Assembly (NCBI RefSeq): GCF_003173335.1
Contig: NZ_QGMZ01000018.1
Location: 124,001-188,000, forward strand
DNA: 64,000 nt
Direction: 5' to 3'
Origin: Methanospirillum stamsii
Lineage (GTDB): Archaea; Halobacteriota; Methanomicrobia; Methanomicrobiales; Methanospirillaceae
Positions 45,557 to 54,424 of the stretch are shown piece by piece. The notes under the pieces are model-generated. The model worked only from the letters and a program-made list of their open reading frames with translations, was not told where the DNA came from and did not search any database. Each line of letters begins with the position of its first letter. Within the stretch, counting starts at the first letter, position 1. Made by a program: the position numbers and the translations under genes.

Positions 45557-45864
45557 TGGGGACTAGCCCGGGTGGATCGGCGTCACTTGTGACCTGAAAT
45601 CGTCGGTATGCAGGGGGCGAAGTTTGAGGAAGGTTGGTACATACGGCCCGTATCTGTCGTGTTTCTGACGTAGAAACCCTGTCCTGTGAGGTCGATGGCC
45701 AGGTATCATACCTTCGGAGGAAGGAACGACCTGTTGTCGCGGGGACCGGTTCAGGCCCGGAAGGGAGCAGACTTACCGTGAACATTCGGCGCCCATAGGG
45801 TTGCGGGGTGGAGAAGGGAACCCTTGGAAAAGGCTGAAATGGCCGATCGACTGATAACATGTCC
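45557..45864 (+). ncRNA. Signal recognition particle (7S) RNA
   Basis: About 308 nt. The diagnostic helix-8 segment is at 45751-45770, reading CAGGCCCGGAAGGGAGCAG, the GGAA tetraloop with the asymmetric AGCAG/C bulge bound by SRP54. Terminal helix 1 can form between GGGGAC (45557-45562) and GTCCCT (45859-45864), which sets the ends. The long paired regions between give the rod shape of archaeal SRP RNA. It starts 15 nt after the preceding gene's stop, so its promoter must overlap that gene (AT-rich GTTTTTATTC near 45530). It targets membrane and exported proteins to the translocon. Confidence 0.93.
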
Positions 45865-45881
45865 CTAATATTCTGATTTTT

Positions 45882-46838
45882 ATGGCAAAAGTTGCGATTG
45901 TTGGTGCAACCGGAAAGGTAGGCCAGTATGCAGCACTCTCAATCTCACGTATCCCGTATGTGAATGAGGTTCAACTCTATGGCAGACCGGGTTCTGAAGG
46001 GATTCTTGAGGGTATCGCTCGCGATCTCATCGATTCATTTGCTGCGACCGGGACAGACAGCAGCGTTAGCTGGAGCTGCTCGATTGAGGATCTGAAAGGA
46101 TCGGATGTAATCATCTTTACTGCAGGTGTCCCCCGCAAAGCTCATCAGACGCGAAATGATCTTGCGCTCGAAAATGCACGAATTGTGAAAGATTTCGCTG
46201 AAAAAATCGCCACCATCGCACCGGATTCATTGTTGCTCATGATCACAAATCCGGTTGACATCATGACTCATGTGGCCCTAAAATATTCAGGAAAAAAGTC
46301 AAATGAAGTCTTTGGAATCGGGACACACCTGGATTCAATGCGACTCAAATCTGCAATAGCCTCGTTCTTTAAAGTCCATGTCAGTGAAGTTCACACCCGT
46401 ATCATCGGAGAGCATGGTGAAAGCATGGTACCACTCTGGTCTGCAACGACCATTGGAGGTATACAGATATCAAACCTGCCCAGTTTCGCCCGTGTACCGA
46501 TTGATGAGATCATGACCCAGGTGAAGTGCTCAGGTCAGCGCATCATCGCTTCAAAAGGTGCAACGGTATGGGGGCCAGGTGAAGCAATCGGTACTCTTAT
46601 CCGGACAATACTTGGAAATGAGGATCGAATCCTGACTGTTTCAGCATATATCAAAGCGGAAGTTCATAACATCGGTGATGTGTGTATCGGTGTGCCGGTA
46701 CGGATTAACCGGAGTGGAGTATATCCTGTTCCAATACGAATTGAACCGCTTGAAGTGAGAAATTTCCAGATGTCTGTCGAAAAGATCCGGAGAATTACAA
46801 AAGAAGTCTTTAATGCTCTTGAGAACGGGGAAGAATAG
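45882..46838 (+). CDS. mdh: Malate dehydrogenase, lactate/malate dehydrogenase family
   Basis: 318 residues. The Rossmann motif VAIVGATGKVGQ is at the N-terminus, then the TAGVPRKAHQTRNDLALENA loop with substrate Arg, ITNPVDIMTHVALK, GTHLDSMRLKSAIAS, and the catalytic His in IIGEHGESMVPLWS. Archaeal homologues reduce oxaloacetate with NADH or NADPH and serve an incomplete reductive citric-acid route. The coenzyme preference cannot be read with confidence. It begins 18 nt after the SRP RNA end. Confidence 0.92.
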   Translation: MAKVAIVGATGKVGQYAALSISRIPYVNEVQLYGRPGSEGILEGIARDLIDSFAATGTDSSVSWSCSIEDLKGSDVIIFTAGVPRKAHQTRNDLALENARIVKDFAEKIATIAPDSLLLMITNPVDIMTHVALKYSGKKSNEVFGIGTHLDSMRLKSAIASFFKVHVSEVHTRIIGEHGESMVPLWSATTIGGIQISNLPSFARVPIDEIMTQVKCSGQRIIASKGATVWGPGEAIGTLIRTILGNEDRILTVSAYIKAEVHNIGDVCIGVPVRINRSGVYPVPIRIEPLEVRNFQMSVEKIRRITKEVFNALENGEE

Positions 46839-46875
46839 AAAGATCCCCTGAACGTTTTACAAAAAATTCTTGTAA

Positions 46876-47133
46876 TTACACAAGAGTTGATTCAACGATT
46901 TCTGCACGTTCAACACCCTCAATGGAGTTGAGCGTCTCTTCTATGACTTCAGTTTGTCCTTCTGCATCAGGAACGACCAGCGCGACCTTTAATGCAACAA
47001 GTCCAAAGCCGATGGGCTCTTCCCTGATATCCTGAACACGGGGGAATTTTTCTTTGATGGAGGCAATTATTCCTTCCCTGTTGATCTCAGGAGATTCCGG
47101 CATCACTTTTATAATAAGCGCTACGTCTCCCAT
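46876..47133 (-). CDS. Elongation factor 1-beta (aEF1B)
   Basis: Nucleotide-exchange factor for archaeal EF1-alpha. The 85-residue form starting MGDVALIIKVMPESPEINRE fits the family; an upstream start at 47178 would add 15 residues inside the zinc-finger gene. Key segments are VQDIREEPIGFGLVALKVAL and a C-terminal IEGVERAEIVEST. It follows the small zinc-finger gene by 4 nt. The same pairing is seen in haloarchaea, where a small zinc-finger protein is encoded beside EF-1-beta. Confidence 0.92.
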   Translation of the reverse strand: MGDVALIIKVMPESPEINREGIIASIKEKFPRVQDIREEPIGFGLVALKVALVVPDAEGQTEVIEETLNSIEGVERAEIVESTLV

Positions 47134-47137
47134 CGTC

Positions 47138-47299
47138 TCAGGGTCCCCGGAGGCCACAGGTGGGGCATACATATTCAACGCTCTGTTCTCTGCACCGGTA
47201 GCACCGGCGGATTCTGGCCCCGCATGCCGGGCAGCCGAACTCTACTGAGCCCTCTTCTGCCATTGGGCCATTACATGATGTGCAGGTTGTTCCACTCAT
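47138..47299 (-). CDS. Small zinc-finger protein (HVO_2753-like)
   Basis: 53 residues starting MSGTTCTSCNGPMAEEGSVE, with four CxxC-type pairs (CTSC, CPAC, CYRC, CPTC) and the ending YVCPTCGLRGP, which matches the haloarchaeal two-zinc-finger family. A longer in-frame start at 47389 adds 30 residues and is less likely. It is coupled to aEF1-beta. In haloarchaea relatives affect swarming and biofilm formation, and the molecular role is unknown. Family named from memory. Confidence 0.8.
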   Translation of the reverse strand: MSGTTCTSCNGPMAEEGSVEFGCPACGARIRRCYRCREQSVEYVCPTCGLRGP

Positions 47300-47345
47300 A
47301 TTCAGACTTCCAAAAAGCTGCTTATCTGGTTTGTTCATCATCACC

Positions 47346-47987
47346 TTAAATGGTACTGCCAAAGCTGGTCCCTGGTACCTTATCACCATCCAGAAGACGG
47401 GCCAGTCTCATGATGTCAGATCCCCGTATAATCTGCCCGGATATTCCATAAGAAAAGATATAGGGGATAAATGCGGGATCAAGGTCGCAGGTCACCATCC
47501 CTTCTGTGAGTCTGCTGACCGGATTGTCTCCTGTCCTGATGTAATCGATTGATTTCAGGATGATAAGGGGAGAAGAGAGAAGATTTGCATAGTATGCACT
47601 GATGGTATCTGAAGTAATGTCCCACGAATGAGGGAGCGGATCAGTTTTCATAAGGTGTATATAGGGAAGAAGAATTTGAGTCCTGTTTATACTGGGTTTT
47701 GTGGTTACTGGAATTCCTGAGGTCGAAAGTAACCATCCGTACTGGTCCATGGCTGCAATTGACATGAAATGCGCTGCAGTATCTGAAACATTCGTCTGCC
47801 TTACTGTGTCTGCAAAAATCCCGCCCCCGGGAATGATAAGGACTTTCCTGTCAGAATCACGTATCGTCCTGATGATTTCCGGCCCATGTTCAATCAGGCT
47901 TCCCCCTATCTTGATTACCACAGCCTGGCCCTTACGCATCAATTCAGTACTTTCATGTATCCATGACCGATAAACCCTGTTCCCCAT
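47346..47987 (-). CDS. mfnE: Amino-acid-kinase-fold protein, probable MfnE (methanofuran synthesis)
   Basis: 213 residues from the ATG at 47987. VVIKIGGSLI and VLIIPGGGIFADTVR are the kinase-fold nucleotide loops, followed by AAHFMSIAAMDQYGWLL and LPHSWDITSDTISAYYA, as I recall from the archaeal kinase that phosphorylates the aminomethylfuran precursor of methanofuran. Methanofuran is the C1 carrier of the first step of CO2 reduction. The start is uncertain: 47987 has GGGAG upstream but shares CATG with the divergent gene; 47939 (MRKGQAVVIKIGG) is the alternative. Could be another amino-acid kinase. Confidence 0.68.
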   Translation of the reverse strand: MGNRVYRSWIHESTELMRKGQAVVIKIGGSLIEHGPEIIRTIRDSDRKVLIIPGGGIFADTVRQTNVSDTAAHFMSIAAMDQYGWLLSTSGIPVTTKPSINRTQILLPYIHLMKTDPLPHSWDITSDTISAYYANLLSSPLIILKSIDYIRTGDNPVSRLTEGMVTCDLDPAFIPYIFSYGISGQIIRGSDIMRLARLLDGDKVPGTSFGSTI

Positions 47988-49668
47988 GCGGCTCTCCCTG
48001 ATGTTCCTCATACTGTTTGTTTTTTTCATCTCTCCCTGTTCTTCTGTTCCCTATTTCCTGGAAGTGTATCCGGATACCTGGGTAGACGGGGATGAAGACG
48101 AGTATGTCACTATCGGGTGGGAAGAGGAGCCAGGACAGGTTACCATATCCGATGGTGAAGGAACTATCATCCTAACTCCTCTGCCTGGTTCCCGGACCTG
48201 TACCATAGCGCGAAATGCAGAGGCTTATGAAAAGGTCTGGGGACAGTACCCGGATTTTGAGATCCTTGATGGGACACCTTTAGTCCCACAGGCAGCCCTC
48301 TCTGGAAAATTCCAGTTGTCCAATAAAAAAGATGAACTGACTCTCACGAAGAATGGGGTGGTGCATGATTCAGTCTCCTGGCCCGGAACCTTTCCCTCAA
48401 GGAAAGGACAGATTCATTTCAAATCCTGTAAAGGATTGTGGGATGAACGCATCCTGATGGCCGGGGGGAGTCGGCTTGAACCAGAAACCTTTCTGGATGT
48501 ATCAGGTATTTCGTTTGTCTCACCTGACTGTTCAAGAGCAGTTCTGGAAGATGTCATCAGGCAGGCGAATACATCAGTTCTTCTGAATGTCTATGAATTC
48601 ACTGACCCGGGATTTGCAGGACTCTTATGTGATGCGCAAAAAAGGGGTGTATCAGTCATTGTTCTCCTTGAGGGTGGTCCGGTTGGAGGTATCCCTGCCG
48701 AGGAATTTCCTGTTATATACGATCTCATCCGGGCAGGTGCACAGGTTCTCGTTATGGAAGGAGACAGAGAGGATCATGCACCGTATCGGTATAATCATGC
48801 AAAGTACCTGGTTGCTGATGACCTGAGAGTGTTTCTGACAACTGAAAATTTTAAGGAACACTCTTTCCCAAAAGCAGGTTATACCGGAAACCGGGGGTGG
48901 GGTGTGCTCCTTGAATCTCCTGACCTTGCTGCCTCCTTTACGCGGGTTTTCAAGGATGACAGTGACGGCCCTGGAGTAGTTCCAGCCAGTGGCCGGCCTG
49001 GGGCCTTTGAAGAGTCGGTAACAGACAGGTATCAACCGGTGTTTCATCCTCTCTCCTTTTCAGGAGCGGATGTAATGCCGGTCTTTTCTCCGGATACCAG
49101 TCATCTGATTGCTGATGTTATCAACAACAGCAGTCGGAGGGTGTGGATTGAGCAGGCCTATATTACTGAATATCCGGGAAATGGTTCAAATCCGTTTCTT
49201 TCTGCGGCGATAGGTGCTGCCAGAAGAGGAGCGGATGTCAGGATTCTCCTTGACGGGTATTATTACAACATCGAGGATGACAATGACAATGATGAGATGG
49301 TGACTACGCTGCAGACTCTTGCTGCCCGTGAAAATATCACTCTTGAGGCCCGGGTGCTCTATCCGGAAAAAACCGGGTTATTAAAGGTCCATACCAAGGG
49401 AGTAATCGCTGATGACCAGGTTCTGATCTCAAGCATGAACTGGAATGAAAATTCCGCCTGTTTTAACCGTGAAGCCGGGGTTATTATCCGGAATAAGGAG
49501 GTGGCTTCTTACTTTGCATCAGTATTCCTGTCTGACTGGTCCGGAAAAGGCGGATATTCAAAGGTTGAGGATACTGCCGGCAGGGATTTCTCCGGGGTAA
49601 TGCAGATGATAGCTCTTGCAGCGGTGATAATATTCTTAATTCTTCTGTATCGCAGGCATCATCGATAA
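47986..49668 (+). CDS. Exported phospholipase D-family protein
   Basis: 560 residues. The signal peptide MRLSLMFLILFVFFISPCSS is followed by a beta-rich N-terminal part resembling a lamin-tail domain (residues about 20-150). Two PLD motifs follow: HAKYLVADD near 277 and HTKGVIADDQVLISSMNWNE near 468, both with the catalytic HxK. A C-terminal membrane helix (MIALAAVIIFLILLY) and basic tail anchor it, so the active domain lies outside. The PLD family cleaves or transfers phosphodiester bonds; the substrate in an archaeal envelope is unknown. The start may be the ATG at 47986 or 48001. Confidence 0.85.
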   Translation: MRLSLMFLILFVFFISPCSSVPYFLEVYPDTWVDGDEDEYVTIGWEEEPGQVTISDGEGTIILTPLPGSRTCTIARNAEAYEKVWGQYPDFEILDGTPLVPQAALSGKFQLSNKKDELTLTKNGVVHDSVSWPGTFPSRKGQIHFKSCKGLWDERILMAGGSRLEPETFLDVSGISFVSPDCSRAVLEDVIRQANTSVLLNVYEFTDPGFAGLLCDAQKRGVSVIVLLEGGPVGGIPAEEFPVIYDLIRAGAQVLVMEGDREDHAPYRYNHAKYLVADDLRVFLTTENFKEHSFPKAGYTGNRGWGVLLESPDLAASFTRVFKDDSDGPGVVPASGRPGAFEESVTDRYQPVFHPLSFSGADVMPVFSPDTSHLIADVINNSSRRVWIEQAYITEYPGNGSNPFLSAAIGAARRGADVRILLDGYYYNIEDDNDNDEMVTTLQTLAARENITLEARVLYPEKTGLLKVHTKGVIADDQVLISSMNWNENSACFNREAGVIIRNKEVASYFASVFLSDWSGKGGYSKVEDTAGRDFSGVMQMIALAAVIIFLILLYRRHHR

Positions 49669-49670
49669 AA

Positions 49671-50345
49671 TCAGAGGTGTTCCAGAAGGAATACGAACAC
49701 CAGGTAGTATAAAGCAACAGAAAGCATCAGGACTCCCGCAACCCGGTTGATGATCAGGTGGTGTGAGGTAAAAAACCTGATAAACGTCCTGCTTTTTTCC
49801 ATGGATAGCGCTGAAAGGAAAAGGAGGGGACTTGCCATTCCTATTCCGAACAGAACAAAATTGATAAAATTCGCAATAAAATCTGCAGTTGATGCAGAGA
49901 TGGCAAAGAGCAGGATGATGGACCCGGGATTACAGGGGAGAGCCACAAGGCCGAAAAATGCTCCAAAAAGCACTGCTGTGATGTACGGAGTTTTCCCGAC
50001 CGGAGTTGAAATCATCGGGAAGAATCTGCTAATATCAAATCCTGCAATCATTGCGATACTCATCGCAGCGAGTACCAGGTAAATTACCGGTCCAAGGATC
50101 TCCAGAACATCTCCTGTGGATATTTTCAGAATAGAAACAAAGAGCAGGCCAAATGAGAACATTGCAAGAAGAACCCCTCCGGTGACTGCAAGACCGAGTG
50201 ATGCGGTAGAAGTACTTCCTGTTTTAGTTCGGCCGGCAAGAAATGCAAGATATCCGGGATAGAGTGGAAGCACACACATCGCTCCCAGCGGAGTATAAAC
50301 CCCGGCTAAAAAAGAGATGATCCAGGTTTCAGGGGTAAAATTCAT
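49671..50345 (-). CDS. ccdA: CcdA-type thiol-disulfide membrane transporter
   Basis: 224 residues with six membrane helices. The conserved SFLAGVYTPLGAMCVLPLYP near the N-terminus and the second conserved LVALPCNPGSIILLFAIS carry the paired cysteines that ferry reducing power across the membrane. It lies 2 nt after the thioredoxin-like lipoprotein gene on the same strand, an arrangement that suggests CcdA reduces that protein. Cytochrome c maturation, the classic role, is unlikely in a Methanomicrobiales member without such cytochromes. Confidence 0.88.
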   Translation of the reverse strand: MNFTPETWIISFLAGVYTPLGAMCVLPLYPGYLAFLAGRTKTGSTSTASLGLAVTGGVLLAMFSFGLLFVSILKISTGDVLEILGPVIYLVLAAMSIAMIAGFDISRFFPMISTPVGKTPYITAVLFGAFFGLVALPCNPGSIILLFAISASTADFIANFINFVLFGIGMASPLLFLSALSMEKSRTFIRFFTSHHLIINRVAGVLMLSVALYYLVFVFLLEHL

Positions 50346-50347
50346 GT

Positions 50348-50911
50348 TTATTCTGTGCAGAGTTCGTCTGTAGCTCGTTTCAGGACATCTGCACTGAAAA
50401 CCCCGTCTTCAAGGTAGGTTGCAGTCTTTCCACATATGATGATGGTCTGGGGTATGGACTGGACAAATCCTGGTCCGTATGCATTGACAAGGCTCCGGGT
50501 CACATCGGTGGGAGCTGCGGTAAATATCCCCTTGAAATTGTTAGATTCCTGGTGGCGTTTTACCTTTTCTGTATTCTCGTTTGGATCGATATCCAGAGCC
50601 ACAACGATATAATCATCCGGATAGGCAGTCTGAAGTTTGGTTGATTCTAACAGCTGCATCGAACATCCCGGACACCAGACCGCAAAACTATGAATGATTA
50701 CGGGTTTTCCTTTCTGTGCAAGGTCCATAAGGGAAAATCGTTCACCCGTGGCTGCATTGGTCAGCGATGAGGACAACCAGGCGAGTTCTGGTGATGCTGT
50801 TTCGGTGTAAGCGACTTCTGGTTCTTCCTCACTTGCAAGGCACCCTGTGCAAAAGAGGGAGGCGATGAGAACACCCACGATGACCGGGAGTATTGTCCGG
50901 TTATATTGCAT
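50348..50911 (-). CDS. TlpA-like thioredoxin lipoprotein
   Basis: 187 residues. The leader ends LIASLFCTGCLASEEE, containing a lipobox-like TGC, so it is probably lipid-anchored outside the membrane. The thioredoxin fold follows, with the active site SFAVWCPGCSMQLLEST (CPGC) and the cis-Pro in SIPQTIIICG. It is a disulfide reductase partner for the membrane CcdA protein encoded just downstream. The substrates are unknown; exported cysteine-containing proteins are the likely targets. Confidence 0.88.
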   Translation of the reverse strand: MQYNRTILPVIVGVLIASLFCTGCLASEEEPEVAYTETASPELAWLSSSLTNAATGERFSLMDLAQKGKPVIIHSFAVWCPGCSMQLLESTKLQTAYPDDYIVVALDIDPNENTEKVKRHQESNNFKGIFTAAPTDVTRSLVNAYGPGFVQSIPQTIIICGKTATYLEDGVFSADVLKRATDELCTE

Positions 50912-50979
50912 AGAGAAAGATCTGAAGCTTCTTGTTCATATACTTCAAGGAAGAACCCCTAAAAAGGTGGAGCCAGGTC

Positions 50980-52239
50980 TTATATTACAGGCATAAGGAA
51001 CTGGATGAGAAGTGCAACCAGGTATGTGGCGAGTCCGAAAATAATCTGAGGCACCGTGTACCGTTTAAACACTGTTTTTACATCGTCTCCCGTAGTCCGG
51101 TGGAGCAGCCAGAAGTAGGGGTCGGTCACAAAACAGATGAGTCCTGCACCGCCGATAATCATCAGGAAGAGCGCCAGGGGATTAAGCATTGATGGAATGA
51201 CCGTTGTTGCAAGAACCTGGGCAGTCAGGTATGAGGTAACGATCCTCGAGCCCTGTGCAGTCTGGATAAGTGCAGCTAGTACAAAGGGGAATAGAAAAAC
51301 CGGAAGTGATGTTGCAAGCAGGATTGATGCATCTGCCGGAAAACTGCTCTGTTGAATGATGTAACCAAGAGCTCCCGCACCACAGATATCAAAGATGACA
51401 ACGCCGGCATGCTTTGCTCCAAGAACCCATCCGCTCCATCTGATATCCTGCCGTGCGGTTGCAACAGCGGTGATCATACCGGCAATCATGATAAACTGCA
51501 GGAGTCCCGCATGGGTCAGTCCAAGGAGCAGGTATCCGACAGGGATTGCCAGCAGTATCACAAGGAATGGTGCCCATGCCCGAAGGTGGAGTGTTCCTTC
51601 CTCTCTTTTGTATCCTATCTGTTCATTGGTGATATCAGCAAAATTGCATTGTCTTCTGACATACCAGATAAGACTCCCGATAAAGGCAAGAGAAAGAGGA
51701 ATGGCAACCAGGTTATAGATGAGCGGAGAAAAATCCGGTGCAAATGCATCAAACAGGGTGTACGTGACCGGAGTCGGATATACATAGGCGACTCCAAGAA
51801 CTGATCCGATTGCAACCAGGTAGATGAGCAGTGAGCGTTTTTTCTCATCTGAAGTAAAGAATTCGATAACCGGAGTCAGGATGATAAACGCGGTTATCGG
51901 GCAGGTTGAAGGGACGGCAATCAGGTATCCTGCAATACCTGCAAGACTTGGCGGCCTTTTCAGAAGCGTCTTCAGGTCTGATACAATCTGCTGGATAAGT
52001 CCCTGTTCGGCAAGGTATTTTGCAATGACTGAACCGGCCAGAATTGGGATACCAAGGCTGTTAAAGATGCTGGCGCATCCCATGGCAACCTGCTGAAACA
52101 CGGTATCCGGGTCAGTTCCGATAAGAAGGCCGAAGGCTATTGCCCCCCCGACAAGGGTGAAAAATGGTGGAAGCCTGTATCGAAAACCGATTACAGATAT
52201 TGCCACCATCACGATGATGAAGATGAGGATGGTATTCAT
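50980..52239 (-). CDS. GntP-like permease
   Basis: 419 residues with about 10-12 membrane helices. The opening segment (FFTLVGGAIAFGLLIGTDPD) and ILAGSVIAKYLAEQGLIQQI resemble the gluconate:H+ symporter (GntP) family, and the VPSTCPITAFIILTPVIEFF region is a probable substrate loop. Family membership suggests an organic-acid/H+ symporter, but the substrate cannot be predicted. It stands as a single gene between the thioredoxin pair and the small membrane protein at 52325. Confidence 0.75.
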   Translation of the reverse strand: MNTILIFIIVMVAISVIGFRYRLPPFFTLVGGAIAFGLLIGTDPDTVFQQVAMGCASIFNSLGIPILAGSVIAKYLAEQGLIQQIVSDLKTLLKRPPSLAGIAGYLIAVPSTCPITAFIILTPVIEFFTSDEKKRSLLIYLVAIGSVLGVAYVYPTPVTYTLFDAFAPDFSPLIYNLVAIPLSLAFIGSLIWYVRRQCNFADITNEQIGYKREEGTLHLRAWAPFLVILLAIPVGYLLLGLTHAGLLQFIMIAGMITAVATARQDIRWSGWVLGAKHAGVVIFDICGAGALGYIIQQSSFPADASILLATSLPVFLFPFVLAALIQTAQGSRIVTSYLTAQVLATTVIPSMLNPLALFLMIIGGAGLICFVTDPYFWLLHRTTGDDVKTVFKRYTVPQIIFGLATYLVALLIQFLMPVI

Positions 52240-52324
52240 TCCTTATTCTATCTGCAGGTGATCATATCAAAGCCTCTTGGTCTTTGCATAACTGCTGATA
52301 GTCTTTACAACAAACCGGATAGGG

Positions 52325-52693
52325 ATGGTTGTGCTTTTTCAGCAGGAGTGGATTGCGGTGTGGATTCTGGTCCTGGTCACCGGAGTGTGCCTTGCAGGAA
52401 CCATTCTACTTGATGGAATAGGAAAAGAACCTTTCACCAAGGAGTATATGCCTGGAATGGCAGATGGAACATTAGTCCGGTATTCTGGTGTTGCCGGTCA
52501 GGTTACCCATGTTACCGGTGGGAGTGCTATGCTTGAAGTATCTGGGGTAAAAATTTTCATTCCAGCTTCGGCGGGTATCATCCCGGATATTCGGGAAGGC
52601 AGCGGAGTTTCACTCATTGGGGTTGTTCAGCACTGGAAAGGGGCAGAAGAGATTTTAATCGAGGATTCCACAGATATCCGGATTATTTCATGA
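52325..52693 (+). CDS. Membrane-anchored OB-fold-like protein
   Basis: 122 residues. One N-terminal membrane helix (IAVWILVLVTGVCLAGTILL) is followed by a compact beta-barrel-like domain from about residue 45, with VRYSGVAGQVTHVTGGSAML and VKIFIPASAG, suggesting an OB fold like those in NfeD or nucleic-acid-binding proteins. The function is unknown. Its last 11 nt overlap the end of nadC on the other strand. The ATG at 52325 has no evident ribosome-binding site. Confidence 0.65.
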   Translation: MVVLFQQEWIAVWILVLVTGVCLAGTILLDGIGKEPFTKEYMPGMADGTLVRYSGVAGQVTHVTGGSAMLEVSGVKIFIPASAGIIPDIREGSGVSLIGVVQHWKGAEEILIEDSTDIRIIS

Positions 52694-53525
52694 TATCAAG
52701 AGAAAGATCAGCGTTTGTAACCGAGTGAGTAAGCATCCCGAGACTTATCCGGTCAATGGGCAGGGATGCATATGAATCGATCGTGTCTCCGGTAATACCT
52801 CCGGATACTTCGATGACAACCTTTTCACGGAGTCCCTTTTTTTTCAGAAGATTGACTGTTTCCAGTACTTCCTGGGGAGACATGTTATCAAGCAGGATAA
52901 TGTCTGCTCCGGCCTCTGCTATCATGACTGCTTCTTCGATGGTATCTGCTTCAGCCTCGATGCAGTGATAGGCACCGGATTTTCGTGCCCTTCTGACTGC
53001 CTCGTCAGCACTCACTAAAACACGGTGATTATCTTTTATGAGCACGGCATCAGAGAGTGAGAACCGGTGAGGGTCTGCCCCTCCTGTCATGGCTGCTTTT
53101 TTGTCCATCAGCCGGAGTCCCGGAGCAGTCTTCCTGGTCGCTGTAATCCGGCAGTCCGGGTTTATTGTTGAAACTCTCTCCTGCAGTATTCTGGTCTGTG
53201 TTGCAATCCCGGACATCCGTCCGAGAATATTAAGGAGTGTCCGCTCAAGTAACAGAATGGTATGGGCATCTCCCCTGACAATAAGGATCTCATCCCCGGG
53301 GGCATACGAAATGCCATCGGTACCTGCCCTTATGATGGAAAGGTCGTACCATTCTGAAAGCCGTATGCATTCTGAAATACCAGAAAGGATCAGGTTTTGG
53401 CGTGCTGTTATTACTGCTGTAGAGTCCTGTTCATCTATTACCGCCGCTGATGTTATGTCTCCATAAGGACTGTCTTCTTCGACAAATGAGATGAGTTTTG
53501 AAAGAGGGATGTCAGGGAGTTTCAT
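52683..53525 (-). CDS. nadC: Quinolinate phosphoribosyltransferase
   Basis: Converts quinolinate and PRPP to nicotinate mononucleotide, the third step here to NAD. Recognised by EEDSPYGDITSAAVI, ITATRKTAPGLRLMDKKAAM, AVLIKDNHRVLVSADEAVRR, and VMIAEAGADIILLDNMSPQE, with Arg/Lys ligands for the phosphates. It is 280 residues, as expected. Its start overlaps the end of nadA by 4 nt (ATGA), the last gene of the nadX-nadA-nadC run. Confidence 0.96.
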   Translation of the reverse strand: MKLPDIPLSKLISFVEEDSPYGDITSAAVIDEQDSTAVITARQNLILSGISECIRLSEWYDLSIIRAGTDGISYAPGDEILIVRGDAHTILLLERTLLNILGRMSGIATQTRILQERVSTINPDCRITATRKTAPGLRLMDKKAAMTGGADPHRFSLSDAVLIKDNHRVLVSADEAVRRARKSGAYHCIEAEADTIEEAVMIAEAGADIILLDNMSPQEVLETVNLLKKKGLREKVVIEVSGGITGDTIDSYASLPIDRISLGMLTHSVTNADLSLDIMK

Positions 53526-54424
53526 GGGACACTAAGCATATAATCAAGAGATTTACGTGCTCCATCCATTATCTCCGGTGGAACCTTTACTTCACCTGAA
53601 AGGTCACGAAGGCATACAAGAAGTTCCTGGAGGGTGGTCTTTTTCATATCTGCACAGATGGCATCTTCATTACCGATGAATGACTGCTCCGGGCAGAGAA
53701 CACACAACCTCTCAAGCATACCGGTTTCTGTGCAAATATACCATCTATCACCGGATTTTGCAATCTCTACCATCTTTCCGGTTGAAGCGATATGATCTGC
53801 ATAAGTCCGTATTTCTTCCGGACATTCAGGGTGAGCAATAATTGATATTCCTGCTGCCTTTACCTCAACCAGGTCATCGGGAGAGAACTGCATATGGACA
53901 TAACAGTGTCCTCCTTCAGGAATCGGTATTATCTCCTTTTCCGGAAGGACTGACTGGACATAAGAGGCGAGGTTATTGTCTGGTCCGAAGATGACCTGCC
54001 GGTGAGGAAGAGATTTTACAATTTTCACCGCATTTCCTGATGTACAGACCGAATCAGCAACCGCTTTACATGCTGCGGTACTGTTGATGTAGACAACGAC
54101 CGCTGCCTGCGGGTATTCTTCTTTTGTCTTCAGGATGAGTTCCGGGGTTAAATAGTCCGCAAGCGGGCATCCGGCGTTAATATCCGGCATCAGAACCGTC
54201 CGGTCGGGGTTTAATATGTGGGCAGTCTCGGCCATGAACCTGACACCACACATGACAAGTACCGGCTCTGTCGCTTTTCGTGCAGCAAGAGCGAGTTCAA
54301 GACTGTCGCCGATGACATCAGCTACGGCATGGATTTCCGGGAGCTGATAGTTGTGTGCAAGGATCAGGGCTTTTCGTTCTGATTTCAGACGTAGGACATC
54401 TGCAATGAGGTTATGCTTGGTCAC
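53522..54424 (-). CDS. nadA: Quinolinate synthase
   Basis: Iron-sulfur enzyme that condenses iminoaspartate with dihydroxyacetone phosphate to quinolinate. ILAHNYQLPEIHAVADVIGD is the N-terminal substrate loop, and VMCGVRFMAETAHILNPD and TAACKAVADSVCTSGNAV with the later CVLCPEQSFIGNEDAIC hold the cysteines, three of which bind a [4Fe-4S] cluster. It is 300 residues. Both ends overlap neighbours by 4 nt, so nadX, nadA and nadC are translated as a coupled unit. Confidence 0.96.
   Translation of the reverse strand: MTKHNLIADVLRLKSERKALILAHNYQLPEIHAVADVIGDSLELALAARKATEPVLVMCGVRFMAETAHILNPDRTVLMPDINAGCPLADYLTPELILKTKEEYPQAAVVVYINSTAACKAVADSVCTSGNAVKIVKSLPHRQVIFGPDNNLASYVQSVLPEKEIIPIPEGGHCYVHMQFSPDDLVEVKAAGISIIAHPECPEEIRTYADHIASTGKMVEIAKSGDRWYICTETGMLERLCVLCPEQSFIGNEDAICADMKKTTLQELLVCLRDLSGEVKVPPEIMDGARKSLDYMLSVP

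Noticed and set aside
45399-45860. 153-codon reverse frame covering the SRP RNA
   Set aside because: It runs antisense across a clearly recognised SRP RNA and the end of the methyltransferase-like gene, with no family resemblance.
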